Shown: positions 34,001 through 46,476, counted from the first letter of the stretch. The stretch is 64,000 nt of DNA from Cinnamomum chago (GCA_038049695.1 CP142454.1:89984501-90048500), one strand, 5' to 3'. A program made the numbers and translations. Notes: a model not told the origin generated them from the sequence alone.

Positions 34001-37000
34001 CTTTATTCTAAAAGAAATACCAACCAGAGTAAAAGTTCACAAAAATGTTGATCAGTCGATACTCAGATGTCCGTAATGAAGCATCCACTAAGCGCACAGC
34101 AGTCTCATCCTGGAAAAAATGGACCATCTAATATGAAGTAGCAAGCTCACATTTAATTGATTAAATGCAGCATTTAACTATCATAACATTATTAATGTCA
34201 AATATAAAGCTTTTGGAAAGAGGTGACTCACTCTTTGTGATTCTTGTAAAGAGATGCCAGAAAAATAAATGCACAAGCACAACAGAAAAGATAGAGGAGA
34301 CTACTACTGTAGACATACTGAGATTAATCATATATGAAACTAAGGAAAAGAAAAACAAAAGAAATGTATGCTAAAAAAGAAGCAGCAGAAGAGACCAACT
34401 GTATATGCACTGCATTTCGAAGGCATTGATAACTTTGATGGGACTCCAAGACACAAACCTTACTGATGATAGCAGTGGATACGATGAAATAATAATAAAA
34501 ACAGCAACGACGACGACAACGACGACGACAGCAACAGCCCTTAGCCAGCTTCTATGGTTTTGTCTTCGCAGAAGGCCCATTTTCTGTTGATGTGACTTTT
34601 CCCAGGTGTAAACCCTTTTCCATTAAGACACTCCCTTGTAAAACTTCTCAACTATTTAAAAGGGCAGTGAATGATATCAAGGAGCTAAACTGCTAAAGGT
34701 TACATGTTACAGTGCAGCTTTCAATGATGATGATGGCCAAGCGCACACTTCTGCCAAGTTGGGCATTACAAATGCAACTTCAGCTTGGGCCACAACTCTT
34801 GGAACTGGCATTATGATTCTTCTAATAGTTTCATCATAACCATTTGTTATTGAGGGAACTTTTCTTGATAAGTTGGTCTCTCAAAAAGGTGTCCCACCTA
34901 CCAAAGATAGGACCTCTCCTATATGACATATAAGATAAATCTCATACATGATAATGGATTTAAACCAGATAACTGGCTAATCACTGGGATCTTTCTAGTG
35001 CTTAGCGGTACCATGTCAATGTCATGCATGTAGAGATGGAGTATAAGTCTGGCACAGTATTTCACCTCCACAGTGTAGCAAACATTACCCAGTTCTTCAA
35101 GTAACCAGGGAAAAAGGTCAGACAAATTCTATCAAGGCGCATACGGCCATACTGTTCAGATTAACTATAATTTCTACCGTCGGCAATTTACAGTTGTAAA
35201 TTCCTTTCCAAGAATCCATTTGGAGAAAAAACAAAATAAATAAATAAATAAAATAGGCAATTTGGAGGAAATGAGAAGTTCTAAAACTTCTAATGGGCAA
35301 ACTGCACACTGATGTAACTGGATAAAATGATAATGCCAATCAAAGTATCCAAGGACAAATACACTTATCAATTGCTCAAAAGCAAAAAATAATGACAGTG
35401 TTAGTAATGAAGATGATGATGATTTGGCCAAGTGAGAAAGTTACACTTCCATACCTGAAGTAGAAGGACAACTTCTGAAAGAATGTCACCCAAGGGAAGA
35501 AGCTGCCTGACCACATCAGTACTTATATTGAAAGGTATATTGGAGACTACCTGCAATGTTGTAGGTCATTCTTAGATAGTGTTTCCAAAACATGCAAAAG
35601 ATAGATTTAAGATATATTTCAGCTGAACCAGGTTCATTAAAATATGGTACAAATGTGCTTGATCAACAATCAACTGGAAGGGGTCCAGCAATATTACTTC
35701 AATCCAATAATAGAAAACGCCATGGTCTGATTTGCATGTGGGTTAAACCAAATGCAAGGTTTACTCTATTCATCAAATAATGTGACACGAGAAAAGCTGA
35801 ACCTTCTATAAAAGCCTCAACCATCAGAAAGGGCAAAAGCATGGGATTGTTTGATGATGCAGCATGGGTCAGGCCACCTAGGCCGGACCACAAAATGAGG
35901 AGACATGGGATCAAACAATTCCAAAATTCCACTCCCCCATGAGCCTCAGCCCAATTAGAAAAATAGAGTCACAGAACCGAATAGCAGTATAGATACTTGC
36001 AAGTCACAAAATATCACCATGCTCAGCCTCAAGCTACAAACAAACTGGACTTCAAGCTTCCCAACTCCACTTATGGAGAATCACACAACAAGAGATATAA
36101 CCACAACTTGAATCTTCCTCTTTGTTTCATTTTCGTTGAGGTTATATAGACTATTGCATGCAAGGACACTCATAGGAAATTACAGAATTTTAATAATATG
36201 CATACATTCTCTTAAACACAATATTTCCACTCCAATTTCCAATAGGACTCTTTTGAATCCACACACATATGGGAGGTGCTCCTATGAGAGCATCTCTCAC
36301 CTTACTATGAGAGATAAGGTAGGGACTCTCACATTTAAGTTGTTGGCATTGGATATAGATGTGAGGACCCCTACCTTATCTCTCATAGTAAGGTGAGAGC
36401 ATCTCTCATAGGAGCATCTCCCTATATATTTATATGTATATATATATATGTTGTATATATACATATGTATATATATACAACATATATATATACAACATAT
36501 ATATATACACATATGTACATGTACATATACATGTATATACATATATACATGTATATTAAACAGTAGAGATCAAAGGAATGAAACGGTAAAAGTGTAAAGC
36601 TTATAACTTGAAATATGGGGGCAGAAGCCAAAGTAAGACGAGCAACAATTAAGCCAAAGGGTCAGAGCACAACGAAAGATCAGTCATCATCATCAAAGCC
36701 TTGTCTCAACTGCGTTGGGTCGGCTACATGAATTCTGTTTCTCCATTTTGATCTATCCTGAGCCAAACATTCTAATCTATCCTAAGCCAAATCCTCAGAT
36801 AAGTTGCACATCTTCAAATCTATTTTTAATACCTCAATCTATGTCCTCTTTGGCCTACCCCTTCCCCTTAGTGGGCCATCAACACTGAAAGGATTGGTAT
36901 GAACTGATAAAAATTATTCAAGGCACACCATTTTTTTAAAAATATCCATGTTCCAATTGACAAAAATGTTAAGAAATTCTGAAGTGAATTGGAAGCACAA

Positions 37001-40000
37001 TGAAGTATCAATCATAAATGCAATGATGCTCATGGCTATTCTTTGTCTGAGAGAGGGATGAACAGCTTTCCCAATTGGGCGAATGCTTCAAAAAGATAGG
37101 TGCAGCAGAGAACTGCATTGATGATCACAGACCTTGATTGGACTCATCCCAATCAAATCCAAGTTAAAATATGAGGAAATGCGTAACAAATACCCCCAAT
37201 ATTATCCTCCCAGGAATTGCATCGACATATAAATTCCAAGAAGCTACATAGAACACAAGCTGTATGTATACAGCCTCATGAATATTATTAGATGTGTAAT
37301 ATATCTTATTACATTGAGGGTTTTTTTTTAATTAGAACACAGTAATAACAAAATACTAATTGATCATATAACAGATCTAAGATGCATGATGACTGATGAG
37401 CAAAAAAACAACTAGCTATGCATTTTAAAAGAAAAGTTATTTTGGTTAATCAGTCACAGATGAGTAAACCATACATAGATGTAAACATTCTCAAAACCAT
37501 ACATTAGTAATTAGATGCGAGCCAATTGTCCTAGGTTAACAAGTCTAACTGCCATCAGGTACTTGCTAGAAACATTTGATACAGGCTACAACAAAGTGAT
37601 GTGTGCAAACTCATTTCATGAGCCAAATGAAGAAACTCAAATGCTGGAATAAGCAAGCTTTGACAATATTTAAGGCAATGGTCCACATGGATTATTTCAA
37701 AAACTCCCACGGAGGTTCTCACTTTTGCATGTTTTGCATCATTTTGAACAGATTTTCCACTTTCCAACATAGGGCTCAAATGGGAACGAATGTGACACTT
37801 TGTGAAGTCCTCTTCCAAAACCTACAATGGCCAATTAAGCATTTTGTCACAGACTTGATAAAAGTATCAGTAATAACTAGTAAGAACTTAAAGAATACCA
37901 ACATTCCACTAGTTCCAGAGCATTTCCATTTTAGTTTGAGACTTTATCAAATACTCCTATGATAATCATTCAGAACAACTGGTACTGCAAGAAACATAAA
38001 GAAACAACCTTTACAAATAAGAAATTGAAACTAAAGAATGAGAAAAGTAGCCCCTATGATAATAAGTAGAATATTTTATTTGTGATATTCAAATGATACC
38101 ACTTTAGCAAATTCAAAGGCTGCACTCCAGCAAAATCAGCGGTGCAAAACTTATTAATCAATCTCAGTTCATTTCAGCTCAACAAACCCAAACTGTTCAA
38201 AGCCCTATCTAAAATTTCAGACCAGCTTTAAAACCTGTTCGACCGTTTTGGTCTAGATTTCAGCTTGTTTGGTCAAAAGGCCAAATTTTCCAACAGGGAA
38301 AAGAGTGCAAATTTTTCTTTTCATTTCTTTTAGCAAAAATGCACTTCATGTTAATTTAAGTAATAAGTTGCCCCACCCTAGTACAATGACTATGTGAATG
38401 TATTTAATTATGGATTTTTAGGCTATGACAATGCTGTCATAATTTCACATTGTCATGCACAAACATGGCTTATAAATTATATGTTTGCCATGTAAAGAAT
38501 AACATATTACATCATTGATTTGGCAGAATGAATTAAAGATAAATAAAATATATTTAGTGTCACTTTTCTTAGAAATCTTCATATATTTTAATTATTTAAA
38601 TTGTTACTTTTTTTTTTATTAATTTTACCAAAACAGAACTTCGAAACATGACAATGAAATACCCACATTGGACAAAATATTTCAGTGCGGACTGAAACCA
38701 AAACAGGGTCTGAAATGAAATTGGCAACTATGTTGCAAAATAAAAAAACATTAAGGATCAATCTCATCCGAGATCCGTGTAGTTTTAAAGCTAGTTACAT
38801 TATATATACTTTGTTTTATTCCTTTAACAATATTTTCTAATAAATTCGGCCACTCTCTCTCAAAATTAGAAAAATATAAATAAATAAAAGATACCACATT
38901 CAACCACGGTTCAACAGCATGTCTTAACAAACATTGATATACAAGAAGGGCTGTTCTGCTACTTTCACGACACAGAGCATGGCAGTCTTGGGTTCTTCAA
39001 GAAGAGATCTGTAGAGTCATCTGGCTGGACCTATATAGTTTGTTTGCAGTTCAATGATTAGAACATTGCCTTGGGTGTTTCAGGGATTCAATTTCGTAAC
39101 TTGGGAATCTATACATGCACCATTGAATCCCTTACAGCATCCCAACATGTGACTTATACAATGATACTGCTACATGTACCTGAAAGTGGAAGCCAGTTTT
39201 ACCCACTAGGTAGTAGGCACCAATCAAGATATGATCCCTCACATTGACAGCATTTGTGCTAGACAAGCACATATATTCTCAATAAAAACCAAGCACATAA
39301 AAACCAAGCAATTGCCAGCATGGGGTTTCGTTAAAATATTTTAAAATCATCTAAACATATCAAGACCCAAAAAAAAAATAGTCACAAATTGACATGAAGA
39401 CTTTCAAACTTTAGATTTAGCAAACAAAAAGCAATGATTACCATCAAGCGATCAATTCCCTCAAATCGGTCTCTTACATGAATCACCATATGAGGATCCT
39501 ACACAATTCAGCCAATAATGAACAGCATAAGAACAAATCACTGAGAAAGATGAAAAGACTAGAACATTTCATATTAGTATAGAAGATGAAAGCTTGGTAA
39601 GTGGATTGTTGGCGGACGGACCTTTTCAACGGCGAGGACGGTTGCTCCAGCATCAAGAAGGACCTGAGTGAGAGCACCAGTTCCAGGGCCGATTTCTAGG
39701 ACGCAATCTCCGTCTTCAACTCGTGCGACACTTGCGAGCTGCTCATTGATGGACGAATTCACCACGTAATGCTGCAAGCAGTAGCTAACATGGTAAAGTA
39801 AGGCAAAAAGTGAAGTAGAAAATGAAAATCGTGCCATATAGAGATAATACCTGGCCTAGAGATTTTCGAGGGGTACGGCCCCTGGTTTTAAGGGCTTTGA
39901 GAGTGTCGTGATAGTCGTCTGGGGTCCTTGCAGCTCGAATTCGAATGCTTTTTGTGGTTTTGTATAGATAAGGATTCTTCCTCCATCCTGACTTGGACTT

Positions 40001-40063
40001 TGATGAAGATTCGATTAGAGGTGGGGGGGATTCCACATGGAAGTGGAACATTGTCATTGCCAT
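31048..40063 (-). CDS. PFC1: Chloroplast 16S rRNA dimethyladenosine transferase (KsgA/Dim1 family), ten exons
   Basis: The enzyme transfers four methyl groups from S-adenosylmethionine to two adjacent adenines near the 3' end of plastid 16S rRNA. Exons, high to low: 39851-40063, 39622-39771, 39442-39498, 37723-37821, 35455-35550, 34025-34109, 33344-33396, 32097-32180, 31224-31334, 31048-31113. They total 1,014 nt (337 residues plus stop), every intron is GT-AG and the frame is kept. Residues 1-55 form a Ser/Lys-rich transit-peptide-like leader. PRKSLGQ is the KsgA signature; LEIGPGTGALT (96-106) is the SAM-binding motif I; NIPFNI (177-182) is the catalytic NIPF motif; TDFFPQPNV and FNGKRKMLRRSL are conserved C-terminal motifs. 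The length is like Arabidopsis PFC1 (paleface1, cold-sensitive greening). The ATG at 40061-40063 sits in GCCATGG context. Intron 4 holds a MITE and an RTE fragment. Confidence 0.95.
36271..36422. mobile_element. Palindromic MITE in PFC1 intron 4
   Basis: The left arm GGGAGGTGCTCCTATGAGAG with CTCTCACCTTACTATGAGAG is inverted at the right (CTCTCATAGTAAGGTGAGAG, then CTCTCATAGGAGCATCTCCC). A ~50-bp spacer contains TTTAAGTTGTTGGCATTGGA. The arms are nearly perfect, so the RNA would form a long hairpin. A second copy is at 50705-50842. Confidence 0.9.
36423..36560. repeat. TA/TGTA-rich microsatellite
   Basis: About 138 bp of TATATA, TGTATA and ACATAT units directly abuts the MITE. Confidence 0.85.
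36676..36900 (-). mobile_element. RTE-type LINE 3' fragment in PFC1 intron 4
   Basis: Read on the minus strand it gives RGRGRPKRT, later LSEDLA and RSKWRNRIHVADPTQLRQG, the typical end of plant RTE ORFs. Next come GTAGCCGACCC-like and AAGGCTTTGATGATGATG tail sequences. The RTE copy at 53648-55156 has the same 3' organisation. Confidence 0.75.
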
Positions 40064-41547
40064 GGCTAAACTTTCCCGTGCTTTTACTCTCAGTATTCCC
40101 TGCCCTGGCCTGCCTTTCACAGGATTGGGGATGAGAACCTACACGTACGCGTCCACACTACAAAAATATCGTTTCAGTAAGTAGCTCAATGGAGTGCATG
40201 ATGCAGGACCATGAAAGGCTATGTTAACATTCACTGTGAAAAAATAAAAAACTAGAATTCAGATTTCACCTCTTTATTTAAATTCCAATTGGGAGTCTAT
40301 AGATGAATCTACCCCTTGTCACAATCCCACAATACGGACCCCTCAGACTAGAATCGGGGTCTCACTGGAAGCATGTTCCTTCCACTAGCCTAGGGATCAG
40401 ATCAAGTCAAGTGGATTGATTATCCCCTTTGAGGATTTGACAAAAGGGGCTTGGTTCAAGAGATGAAAGTTCAGATTTTGTAATCGATAAACCCCGCAGT
40501 TAATGTTGCTAAATATTCAAATAAACATTCAGATCTGAGAAATCAGCATAGGGGTCCAAAAATCCATGGACTAGGTTCGGCCACATGGTATCTTAGCATA
40601 GGAAGGTTCGGCCGAGTTGCGTCGGGCCCAAATGGCTCAGTTGGGTTGGGATGGGTACAGATGGGCTCAGGTTATGCTAGATCTGGTCTAGGAGGGTTTG
40701 GTTTCAAGGGATGAAGGCTATGTGTTCAGCTAGGCTAGATCTTGGCAAAAAGGGCTTTGGCTGATGGTGTAGATGGGATCTGAGGTTTGACATAAAGGAT
40801 CTAGGGTTTGGAACGTTTAATGGCAGGATTTGAAAGTGGGATAGGTTTGGCTAAAGGGGATTTGGGCTTTTGGTGCTCGGCCATGTGGAACTGGAGGTGG
40901 ATCTAGGATTTTAAGGGCATGTGGTTGTACAGAGAATGATACGAGGGTAAGTCTGTTTTGTTGCGAAGAAAGGAAACAACCAATAACCTTGAAAATGAAA
41001 AAGGGAAGAGATAGAAAATTACCTGATTTGCAGTTTTGCAGCAGTGGCTTTGCGCCAGATCCTTTCAAAGAAGGGAGAGAGCATAAGCACCCATAACATT
41101 TATTCTCAAAAGTGTCTTTACAATGCTTAAATAGACAAGCCCTAACCTGAACTTGATCTCAGCCGTAAGAAACATTGAGATTAAACCATCTACTTAAGAC
41201 TTATGGACCCACAAATAATAACCTCTAACTAACAAATAAAACAAACAAACCAAATAAAACGAAATACAAATAGATTGGGCATGAATGTTCTTGAAGATTG
41301 AGCCACATGGCCCATAAATTGTACTGTAAACAGGTGCGCCCCTCTTGGTCTTCTTTATCTTATTTGATGCTCCTTTTCTGCACTAGTCCCTCCCATGTAG
41401 CACATCCAAATGTGGGGTTTCCCTAATGTTTCCACATGAGGTCTTCATCTTGATCATAGGTTAGATCGGGCTAGATCCAACCGTTGATCGGTGTCCTCAA
41501 GATCCAACGGCAGATCATCATCGGAATTGTGATCAAATGGAATTGAT
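40064..41547. other. PFC1 upstream region (promoter side)
   Basis: It contains the presumed PFC1 5' untranslated region and promoter on the minus strand, then noncoding DNA shared with A (2515-3999). A minus-strand CTATTTAAGC at about 41127 and the following CT-rich leader resemble an LTR promoter. No ORF resembles a known family. Confidence 0.5.
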
Positions 41548-41760
41548 TGTCAAATCAAGAAGAAAAAAAAAAGTGGAGGGAGTTGGGAGTAAAAGCACCC
41601 TTTTGTTATTTTTTTTTCTTTTTAAGAGTAGTTTTTTATAACTGTCTTTTTTTAGCGTCTTTTTTGTCACTTTGTGATACTAAAAGTAGCTTTTTCTGTC
41701 ATTTTGTGATTTTACAGCGAAACTCCCTCCACTATCTTTTTTTTTTTTCTTGATTTGACA
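41548..41760. mobile_element. MITE with ~45-bp TIRs (segment B copy)
   Basis: Same element as 4000-4210, ends TGTCAAATCAAG and CTTGATTTGACA. It lies about 1.5 kb upstream of the PFC1 start codon. Confidence 0.75.
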
Positions 41761-42130
41761 CTCTAATTCATTCATTTTACTCTACCCTACAAACACACAG
41801 GCCCTAGGAAGCTTGCTTGTGTGTTTTCCTCTTCCTCCTCTGGTAGATCTAATACAGTTGAGCTGTTATGTCCTCATCAGTGCATGAAATGATAATAGAA
41901 TTGCTGTTTGTTATGATTAGACACAATCCTATAATGGTGATATCTGTGCACATGCAAACAAGCACAATCATAACTCCAATGTTTCCTTTTGGTGCTTTCA
42001 CCAAGGGATGGCAAAATGGCGGTGGAACTAGTGAAATTCCATTTGTATATGCCTAAGTTTCTTGATGCAAGAATGGGAAAAAAAAAAAAGAATTTGTTAG
42101 AAGTAAAATTGTAAGGAAATTGAGTGTTGG

Positions 42131-42177
42131 CCCACTGATAGATCGTTTGTGAGAGAGTAGATCTATCAGTGGGCCCC
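42131..42177. other. Templated filler at a deletion junction
   Basis: This short stretch replaces 1.6 kb present in A. It contains CCCACTGATAGATC (42131-42144) and its inverse GATCTATCAGTGGG (42160-42173). The same 14-mer lies just downstream at 42204-42217. Confidence 0.85.
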
Positions 42178-42429
42178 ATCTGTGATTGGGCAACTTCGTG
42201 GGGCCCACTGATAGATCCCACCAGCTCAGTTATTGTCGCCTGCTGTGTTTTGTTTTCTGCTGTTTCCTGTTGATTGCTGCTGCTGTTTGATTGTTGCTGC
42301 TGTTTACTTGCATTATCTGCTACTACTGCTGCTGTTTCCACTTGCTACTACTGCTGCTCTTCCTTCCTTGCTTCTGTGATTTTCTTTCTGTTGGTTCCAA
42401 CTTCCAACGTCTCTTGTTTGGAATTCTTA

Positions 42430-43360
42430 CTAGTCTACTATTAACAGAGAAATTTGAAATTGCCCTAGTCCGTTTTGATGGGAAAAATTACACATCGTGG
42501 GCCTTCCAGTTTCAAATCTACTTACAAGAAAAAGAACTCTGGGGCTACATGGATGGTTCTGAACTTAAACCGGAGGAAGATAACAAGAAGATCTCAGCCT
42601 GGAAAACTAAGGATGCTAAAATCAAAACTTGGTTAATAGGATCTGTTGAACCCCATTTTATTCTCAATCTGAAACCTTGCAAATCTGCCCGTGAGATGTG
42701 GGATTACCTTAAAAAGAGTTATCAACAAGGTAATGCAGCTCGCCAATTTCACTTGTAGCTCGACATCTCCCAATTTTCTCAAGGCATCCTGTCTATATAA
42801 GAATATTACAATGGGTTTCGACGAATGTGGTCTGAATATGATGAGATCAAGTTTGCAACTGTGCCTGAAGCTCTTCTACCATAATTACTTCCCTTACAGC
42901 GAAATAGCCATTGGGACCAGTTTCTAATGAAACTTCGTCCGGAGTTTGAGACCGTTTGATGAAACTTAATGAGTCGGGCTCCTCTTCCAAGCTTAGATGA
43001 TTGTCTTCAGGAACTTCTGAGGGAGGAACAATGTCTGGTTACCAAAACGACTATGGAACAACAGAGATCTACTGAGGCTCCACTTGCCTATGCCGCTACA
43101 ACCAAACCCCCTTCTCGGGACACCAATAAAGTTCAGTGCTACAACTGTAAGAAATACGGTCATTATGCGAATCAATGCAAAGCTAAAATCTGCAAATATT
43201 GTAAGGTCATTGGTCACGTTATTGAAGAATGTCGGAAGAAGGCTCGAAATTCTACTTCCCGCAACTATGCGCCGTCTACACCAGGTACTTACAATGTATA
43301 GTCAGCTCCTAGTGCTTACACGGCGACTTCTCAACAATCTACACCCTTTGACTTAAGTTG
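42430..43360 (+). pseudogene. Copia gag, segment B
   Basis: The gag core runs without interruption through ...SAREMWDYLKKSYQQGN and stops at 42756-42758. The frame then shifts. The nucleocapsid part (42969-43301) repeats the two CCHC knuckles of A exactly. Confidence 0.88.
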
Positions 43361-43414
43361 TTCCCTACAATTTGATTCTTCTTCATAGCCTAGTTCCTCC
43401 TTCTCACTCCTGAA

Positions 43415-44295
43415 ATGGTAAATCAAATGATTATCAATGCATCGGCATCTATGAACATCTCAAGTAATGATTCGTCTCTTTCTCATACGTGGTACTTAGA
43501 TTCTGGCTTAAGTAACCATATGACATCTTCACCCACAAAATTACAGCATGTTGTTCCTTACACTGGTAATCTTACTGTTCAAACTGCCAATGGGGACCAT
43601 CTTCCTATCACCTCTGTTGGTGATACTCCTGGCCTATTACCATTAACCAATGTTTTAGTGTCTCCTCATCTTTCTACCAATTTAGTTTCTGTTGGTCAAC
43701 TTGTTGAGGATAATTACAATGTCTCTTTTTTTTCTTCTAGTTGTGTTGTGCAGGACCAGGAATCGAGGGAAGTGATCGCGAGGGGGTCTAAGCGTAGCAG
43801 ACTGTTTTCCCTACCAGTGTCTACATTTATTCAGAATAAATCTTTACAGCAGTTATTTTGTTTTATTTTTTTTTTCTTGAGAATAATTCTCAGTTGTGGC
43901 ATAATAGACTTAGTCACCCGAATGCTTCTAGGATGTCTACTTTATTTAAATCTGGATTATTAAAAAAAACTATTGATTTTGTTTCTTTTGAATGTGAAGC
44001 TTGTAAATTAGGAAAAAGTAAAACTTTACCCTTTCCTTACTCCACACGGAGCACTAAATTTTTTGACTTAATTCACAGTGATGTTTGGGGCATTGCTCCT
44101 CACCTTTCCCATGGACATTTCAAGTACTTTGTTACATTCATTGATGACTACAGCAGGTTTACTTGGGTTTATCTATTGCATTCTAGGTCGGATGTTCTTA
44201 ATGCATTTTAATTTTTTCTTAGCTATGGTGAAACCCAATTTTCAAAATGCATTAAAACTTTGCGCTCAGATTTGGGGGGGGGGGGGGGGGGGGGG
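43415..44295 (+). pseudogene. Copia protease and integrase N-terminal part, segment B
   Basis: Protease WYLDSGLSNHMT has the same Ala-to-Leu change as A. Pre-integrase and the integrase core up to LRSD are readable in the frame 43858-44211. An uninterrupted 22-nt G run (44274-44295) marks the integrase deletion shared with A. Confidence 0.87.
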
Positions 44296-46470
44296 AGATT
44301 AAATCATCAGTTCCTCCTCGTTTTTGGGCTGAAGCTTTCACCACTGCAGTACATCTAATAAACCGTCTTCCATCACCTACCATTGCTCAATTAACACCTC
44401 ATTTTAAACTGTTTGGTCACCATCCTGGGTTTGCCGGTGTGCATTTCTGGGTTATACCACTAATTAAAAAGGTTTTGTTTGTTATGATCCCATTGGTCGT
44501 CACATCAGGGTTCTTGCAATGTTATTTTCTTTGAAAATCAATATTTTTTCCCTACTCACTTGGATTATCCTCATCCATCTTCACCTGCTCTCTTACCGGG
44601 TTTTTCAAGTCAAACAACTGTTACTATGTTTCATCCTGACTTTGTTTATCATCGTCGGGAAAATCTACTATTGCGGATGCCCGTCCTACTAATCCTCCAC
44701 CGGCAATTGGTTCCATAGCTCTCCTCATATCCTACATCGCTCCTCAAGAACTTCTAGACCACCTAAGCGGTATGGATTCACCCACACTTCCTTGATGGCA
44801 ACCATTTCTTATGTCTATATCCCAAGTTCTTATTTGCAGGCTGTACAACATGATAGTTGAAACCAAGCTATGAAGGTAGAACTGGATGCATTGGATCAAA
44901 ATCACACTTGGGACATTGTAGATTGTCCTTCAGCAGTTAAACCCATCGGTTGCAAATGGATCTACTCAATTAAACTTAAATCCGATGGCTCATTGGATAG
45001 ACACAAAGCTAGATTCATGGCACTCGGCAATAGGCAAGAATATGAGATTGACTATAACGAGATGTTTGCACCCGTGGCAAAAATAACTGCAGTTCAGTTA
45101 CTTCTCGCCATTGCTGCCTCTATATCTCGGTCATTATACCAAATGGATGTAAAAAATGCCTTTCTCTATGAAGATCTGAAAGAAGAGGTCTATATGTGGA
45201 TACCATAGGGAGTCACCTCTCCATCTAAGAAATCTATCCGTCGCCTACGGAAGTCTCTTTATGGTCTGAAGCAAGCTCCTCGGGCCTCGTTTGAAACTTT
45301 TAGGGGACGCCTATGCACAAGTGGCTTTACTCAAAGCCCTTATGATCCGTCTCTTTTTCTGGAAACAACATCTACTGGTGTTACTGTTCTCCTTGTGTAT
45401 GTTGAGTACATTATCACTGGCACTGATGATGGTATGATAAGGTCTGTCCAAAAGTCTCTCAGGGATTCTTTCCATATTAAGGATCTAGGCCCCTTGCATT
45501 ATTTTTTGAGGTTGGAAGTGCATCAATCTCCCAAAGGCCCGTTTCTTAATCAACACAAATACACGTATGATCTTATTGAGCTTGCTGATCTCCATGACTC
45601 TTCACCTATTGATACACCAGTAGAGGTCAATCTAAAATTGAGTAAAGATGATGATTACCTTCTTCCTAATTCACATACTTACCGGCGGTTGGTAGGTAGT
45701 CTTGTCTATCTCACCATCACTCGACCGGAAATCTCCTATGCTGTTAATCTTCTGAGCTAATTCATGACAACTCTGAGACACCTTCATCTGGCTGTTGTCA
45801 AGCACATTATCCGGTATTTGTGTGGCACCGTCACTCGTGGTTTATATTATCCCAAGGATAATCCTCTTTAGTTGACCGCTTATGCAGACGCTGACTGGGC
45901 GGGCAGTCAGGATACTCGTCGGTCTACTAATGGTGGTGCATGTATCTCGGAAATTCTCTCATTTCTTAGAAATGCAAGACACAAGAGTGTGTTTCTCGAT
46001 CTTCCACAGAGGCTGAATATAGGGCAATGTCTTTTGCCTGTTCTAAAATCTTATGGCTTCGGGGACTTCTCTCGAATCTCAGCTTTGCTCAATCATCTCC
46101 TACTTCCTTGCATGCAGATAATATTAGGGCCTAAGATGCCCAGATACGGCATGGACACAACATAGATACGGCAGGGGACACGGTTTTTTATGTAAAAATT
46201 GAAGTATCGGATATGATACGTTGCCCATTTTGAAGTATCCGTGCATCATAGACTAGGGCTATCAAGATCACTGAAAATCCTGTCTTCCATGAACGCACCA
46301 AACATATTGAAGTGGATTGTCACTTTATTCGGGATGAATTTAAGCGTGATGTCATTTCTTTACCTAAAGTCCCTACTGAGCTTCAATTTGCTGATATATT
46401 TTCCAAAAGACTTCTTTGGCCTCGACATCAGTTTATGGTTTTCAAATTGCTGCTATATGACACCCTAGCA
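44296..46470 (+). pseudogene. Copia RT and RNase H, segment B
   Basis: RT region 44870-45760, with the catalytic box changed to YVEY (about 45398-45409) where active elements have YVDD. A stop follows VYMWIP as in A. RNase H starts YADADWAG (45881), is split by a 123-bp MITE, and resumes with NPVFHERTKHIEVDCHFIRD (about 46277-46337) and FADIFSKRL. Confidence 0.9.
46131..46253. mobile_element. 123-bp MITE (GCACGGATAC family) inside copia RNase H
   Basis: The ends CTAAGATGCCCAGATAC and GTATCCGTGCATCATAG are inverted. TAGGGC is duplicated on both sides (46125-46130 and 46254-46259). Removing it restores the RNase H reading ADNIGAI-like. The left tip is also in A, so it inserted before the duplication. 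Confidence 0.85.
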
Positions 46471-46476
46471 TCAATT

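Larger units (their letters stand above)
39774..46146 (+). repeat. Segment B: copy of the block at 2222-12827
   Basis: The start lies 3 bp inside PFC1 intron 1 from exon 2, and the end lies 16 bp inside a MITE terminal repeat. B keeps the working PFC1 exon 1, the empty CACTA site (42694-42696), the RNase H end and the 3' LTR (beyond 46146). It lacks the copia 5' LTR region, replaced by a short filler (42131-42177). Confidence 0.93.

Noticed and set aside
39785..40120. PFC1 start at a GTG upstream of the ATG
   Set aside because: 40118-40120 is GTG; the first ATG in frame at 40061-40063 has a good plant start context.
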